Below, one piece after another: positions 14,258-16,492 of a stretch of 16,492 nucleotides of DNA. How positions within the stretch are numbered: the first letter of the stretch is position 1; each line of letters begins with the position of its first letter. The notes beneath the pieces are model-generated. The model saw only the letters and a list, made by a program, of their open reading frames with translations. It had not been told where the DNA came from and searched no databases. This DNA is from Acidimicrobiia bacterium (lineage in GTDB: Bacteria > Actinomycetota > Acidimicrobiia > Spongiisociales > SHLN01), in assembly GCA_004283105.1 (NCBI GenBank), contig SHLN01000026.1, positions 1 through 16,492 of the forward strand, written 5' to 3'. The translations under genes and the position numbers were made by a program.

Positions 14258-15355
14258 CTAAGCCGAGCGGCGGTCGGCGCGCTCTGCCCGAAACTCTTCG
14301 AATCGATCGTGCTCTATTGCGTCCCGTATGCCGCTCATGAGACGCATCGTATAACGGAGATTGTGGATGCTGAGGAGCCGCTGAGCCGATAGCTCGCCGG
14401 TCCGCTTCAGGTGGCGCAGGTAGGCCCGGCTGTACCGGCTACAGGCCAGACAGTCACACCCCTCCTCCAGGGGACGATCATCCTCGGCGAATTCGGCCCG
14501 TTTGATCGAATAGTCGCCGGCGGCGGTGAACACCTTCCCGTGGCGGGCCAACCGGGTCGGCCACACACAGTCGAACAGATCGCACCCCCGGGCGATGGCA
14601 TCGAGGACTCCCTCGGTGTCCCCGAGGCCCATCACGTAGCGAACCTTCCCATCGGGCAGCTCTGCCACGGTCGCGTCTATGGCCATGTTCCGATCCTCAC
14701 TCCCCTCCCCCACGGAGAGGCCGCCGATCCCGAAGCCGGGAAACCCGAGGTCGGCCGTGGCCGCGGCGCTCGCTGCCCGCATTTCCGGGTCGACGCCCCC
14801 CTGGACAATCCCGAACAGAGCCTGATCGGCTCGCGTGTGGGCGTCCAGGGAGCGTTCACCCCACCGCAGCGTGCGCTCCATCGCCGCCTCCACCTCGGCC
14901 CGAGGCGCCGGCAGGCCCACCAGCACGTCGAGTTGCATGGCGATGTCGGCGCCGAGCAGTTGTTGAACGGCAACCGAGCCCTCCGGAGTGAGAAACACCC
15001 GATCTCCGTCGTACGTGGACTTGAACGCCACCCCGTCTTCGGTGACCTTCGGCGCCAGCGAGAACACCTGATACCCGCCGGAGTCGGTGAGCATGGGGTG
15101 TGGCCAGCGGGCGAACCCGTGCAGACCTCCGAGACCGTCGATGAGCTCGGCTCCCGGCCGCAGCATGAGGTGATAGGTGTTGGCCAGCATCATCTCGGCG
15201 CCGAGCGTTTCGAGGTCTGCGCTATCGAGCGCCTTCACACTTGCTCTCGTTCCGACCGGCATGAAGGCAGGCGTATCGACCGGTCCGTGTGGCGTCTGCA
15301 GCCGACCGAGTCTGGCCCGATCGCTTTCGGCAAGTTTCTCCCACCGGACGCTCAT
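14258..15355 (-). CDS. tgt: Queuine/preQ1 tRNA-ribosyltransferase (TGT)
   Basis: Exchanges guanine 34 of tRNAs with GUN anticodons for the queuosine precursor preQ1 (bacterial type). The 365-residue protein shows the substrate-binding DSGGYQVFS (91-99), GIVQGG (182-187) and FDCVWPTRLARHG (261-273) with the catalytic Asp262. The zinc site C300, C302, C305 and H331 is complete. The ATG at 15355 overlaps the queA TGA (ATGA) and is preceded by GAGGGGG as ribosome-binding site. An in-frame extension to 15457 lies inside queA and is rejected. Together with queA it indicates that this organism makes queuosine or salvages preQ1. The upstream queC/D/E/F genes are not in the window. Confidence 0.96.
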   Translation of the reverse strand: MSVRWEKLAESDRARLGRLQTPHGPVDTPAFMPVGTRASVKALDSADLETLGAEMMLANTYHLMLRPGAELIDGLGGLHGFARWPHPMLTDSGGYQVFSLAPKVTEDGVAFKSTYDGDRVFLTPEGSVAVQQLLGADIAMQLDVLVGLPAPRAEVEAAMERTLRWGERSLDAHTRADQALFGIVQGGVDPEMRAASAAATADLGFPGFGIGGLSVGEGSEDRNMAIDATVAELPDGKVRYVMGLGDTEGVLDAIARGCDLFDCVWPTRLARHGKVFTAAGDYSIKRAEFAEDDRPLEEGCDCLACSRYSRAYLRHLKRTGELSAQRLLSIHNLRYTMRLMSGIRDAIEHDRFEEFRAERADRRSA

Positions 15356-16380
15356 ACTTCCCCCTCGCCGGCCGGAATAGAAGGAACAAACATGGCGTCG
15401 CCGAAGGACAGGAACCGGTAGCCGCCCGCCAGGGCGTGGGCGTAGACACGGCGCCAATCCGGCAGCAGGGCCGCCAGCATGACGATGAGGCTCGACCGCG
15501 GCATGTGGAAGTTCGTGAGCAGGGCATCGACCATCCGCACACGGTATCCGGGTCGGATGAAGAGGTCGGTCGAACCGGCGCCTACCGCAAGACTGCCTCC
15601 GGACGCCGCCGATTCCAGGGCCCGCACGACTGTGGTTCCCACCGCGATGACCCGTCCGCCCCCGTGCTTTGCCTCTTCGATGGCCGACACCGTCTCGGCT
15701 GGTATCTCGTAGCGTTCTTCATGCATCCGGTGCTCTTCGACAGCGGAAACCGCGATAGGCCGGAATGTATCGAGACCGATGTCGAGCAGCACATCGGCGA
15801 AGCCGACGCCACGGCCGGCCAAAGCGGCGAGGAGGTCCTCGGTGAAATGCAGACCCGCGGTCGGGGCGGCAGCTGAGCCGACACGAGACGCGTAGACCGT
15901 CTGATAACGGTCCGGATCGGACGGACCGGTCGTGATGTAGGGGGGAAAGGGCACGGTGCCTACCGCCGCAATGAGATCCTCGATTGGGATATCGTCGGCA
16001 GTGGCAAGCCGCACCCGTACGCGCCCTTCCCCTTCAACATCGACAACCTCGCCGGTGAGCGACTCAAAGTCGAGACGCATCCCGGGCCGGAGCTTCCGAG
16101 CCGGCCGGGCCAGGGCATCCCACTCGGGACCGGCCCCGCTGAGGAGGAGCAACTCGACGGCACCCCCGGTCGGTCGCGTGCCTTTGAGACGGGCTGCTCT
16201 GACCCGGGTGGCATTGCGGACGAGCAGGTCGCCCGGCTGCAAGAAGTCGACGAGTCGATCGAACGTCGTATCGACGAGCGTCTCCCCGGCAACAAGCAAC
16301 CGGGACGCATCGCGCGGTTCAACCGGAACCTGGGCGATTGCCTCCGCCGGCAATTCGTAGTCGAAGTCCTGAAGCTGCAT
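15352..16380 (-). CDS. queA: S-adenosylmethionine:tRNA ribosyltransferase-isomerase
   Basis: QueA transfers and isomerises the ribosyl part of S-adenosylmethionine onto preQ1 in tRNA, giving epoxyqueuosine; this is the step after TGT. The 342-residue protein has the family N-terminus FDYELPAEAIAQ.P..PRDASRL, then LVRNATRV (53-60). Downstream are SAAAPTAGLHFT, DIGLDTFRPI and NFHMPRSSLIVMLAAL, all strongly conserved in QueA. I chose ATG 16380; a TTG nine codons upstream adds a non-conserved stretch through a candidate promoter. TACTCT lies 7 bases before the ATG, suggesting leaderless transcription, and no Shine-Dalgarno is visible. It is the first visible gene of the queA-tgt-yajC-secD-secF operon and overlaps tgt by 4 bases. 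Confidence 0.95.
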   Translation of the reverse strand: MQLQDFDYELPAEAIAQVPVEPRDASRLLVAGETLVDTTFDRLVDFLQPGDLLVRNATRVRAARLKGTRPTGGAVELLLLSGAGPEWDALARPARKLRPGMRLDFESLTGEVVDVEGEGRVRVRLATADDIPIEDLIAAVGTVPFPPYITTGPSDPDRYQTVYASRVGSAAAPTAGLHFTEDLLAALAGRGVGFADVLLDIGLDTFRPIAVSAVEEHRMHEERYEIPAETVSAIEEAKHGGGRVIAVGTTVVRALESAASGGSLAVGAGSTDLFIRPGYRVRMVDALLTNFHMPRSSLIVMLAALLPDWRRVYAHALAGGYRFLSFGDAMFVPSIPAGEGEV

Positions 16381-16387
16381 GGGGGGA

Positions 16388-16393
16388 AGAGTA
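16388..16393 (-). promoter_or_regulatory. Candidate -10 element (TACTCT) for a leaderless queA operon transcript
   Basis: On the minus strand TACTCT is followed by 7 bases (TCCCCCC) and then ATG (16380). The spacing fits a leaderless start. No convincing -35 hexamer is present. Confidence 0.4.
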
Positions 16394-16410
16394 AACGTCA
16401 GTCCCAAGTC

Positions 16411-16438
16411 CTCAGACCCCAGACCCCAGACCCCAGAC
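16411..16438 (-). repeat. Heptamer tandem repeat (GTCTGGG)x3 plus one imperfect copy upstream of queA
   Basis: On the minus strand three perfect GTCTGGG copies (16438 down to 16418) are followed by GTCTGAG (one mismatch, to 16411). This is the same 'three perfect plus one imperfect' structure as the array after secF. It lies 30 bases upstream of the queA start. Confidence 0.85.
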
Positions 16439-16466
16439 TGTCGACGATGACGACTACGCGTTCTTG

Positions 16467-16492
16467 CCGTTGACCGTTGACCGTTGACCGTT
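16467..16492 (-). repeat. Heptamer tandem repeat (CCGTTGA) running off the window edge
   Basis: Three perfect CCGTTGA copies plus CCGTT (plus-strand reading) reach the last base of the window, so the array may be longer. It is 28 bases from the unrelated heptamer array at 16411-16438. No gene is visible in the ~110 bases upstream of queA. Confidence 0.85.

Noticed and set aside
14411..15421. 336-codon open frame on the plus strand opposite tgt
   Set aside because: Antisense shadow of a strongly supported tgt gene; no family resemblance.
15356..15457. Upstream in-frame extension of tgt
   Set aside because: It lies within the queA 3' end and is not conserved in TGT; the ATG at 15355 has a good ribosome-binding site.
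16411..16492. CRISPR array suggested by the clustered repeats upstream of queA
   Set aside because: The units are 7 bases and directly tandem, with no spacers; this is a short tandem repeat, not CRISPR.

Overview
This 16.5 kb window comes from a GC-rich bacterium. Every gene I can support lies on the minus strand, so the biological order runs from the right edge to the left. The order apt - rel - MBL hydrolase - hisS - aspS - rarA, with yajC-secD-secF just upstream, is the classic Actinomycetota housekeeping island (the same series seen around Rv2580c-Rv2588c in Mycobacterium tuberculosis). The queuosine genes queA-tgt sit directly in front of yajC, an arrangement more familiar from proteobacteria and other deep lineages. 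That mixture suggests a less studied actinobacterial class; Acidimicrobiia is my best guess, from inference only.

Layout in transcription order. (1) 16380-11434: queA-tgt-yajC-secD-secF, with stop/start overlaps at most junctions: tRNA queuosine modification followed by the SecDF-YajC part of the protein-export machine. (2) 11304-8607: apt and a bifunctional (p)ppGpp synthetase/hydrolase: purine salvage beside the stringent response. (3) 8534-5167: three type IV pilin-like genes in the order PilV-like, PilW-like, PilX-like, ending at a strong hairpin. In M. tuberculosis the matching slot between rel and the MBL gene holds ppiB. (4) 5092-80: MBL-fold hydrolase, hisS, aspS and rarA, all overlapping by 1-4 bases.

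The accessory content is small but distinctive. The pilin cassette carries long, divergent ectodomains on its first and third members and has no assembly ATPase, platform or prepilin peptidase nearby. The few intergenic gaps hold short tandem repeats with an unusual common design: four arrays of unrelated 7-base units, each about three perfect copies. Two of them begin exactly at the base after the TAG stop of the last gene of an operon (rarA and secF), and two lie side by side upstream of queA. A 6-base repeat sits in the secF-apt gap. Three operon-leading genes (queA, apt, the MBL gene) have a TANNNT hexamer 6-7 bases before the start codon, the geometry expected of leaderless transcripts.

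No tRNA, rRNA, CRISPR array, insertion sequence or phage gene is visible. No stretch longer than 300 bases lacks a gene; the longest gap is the ~130 bases between secF and apt.
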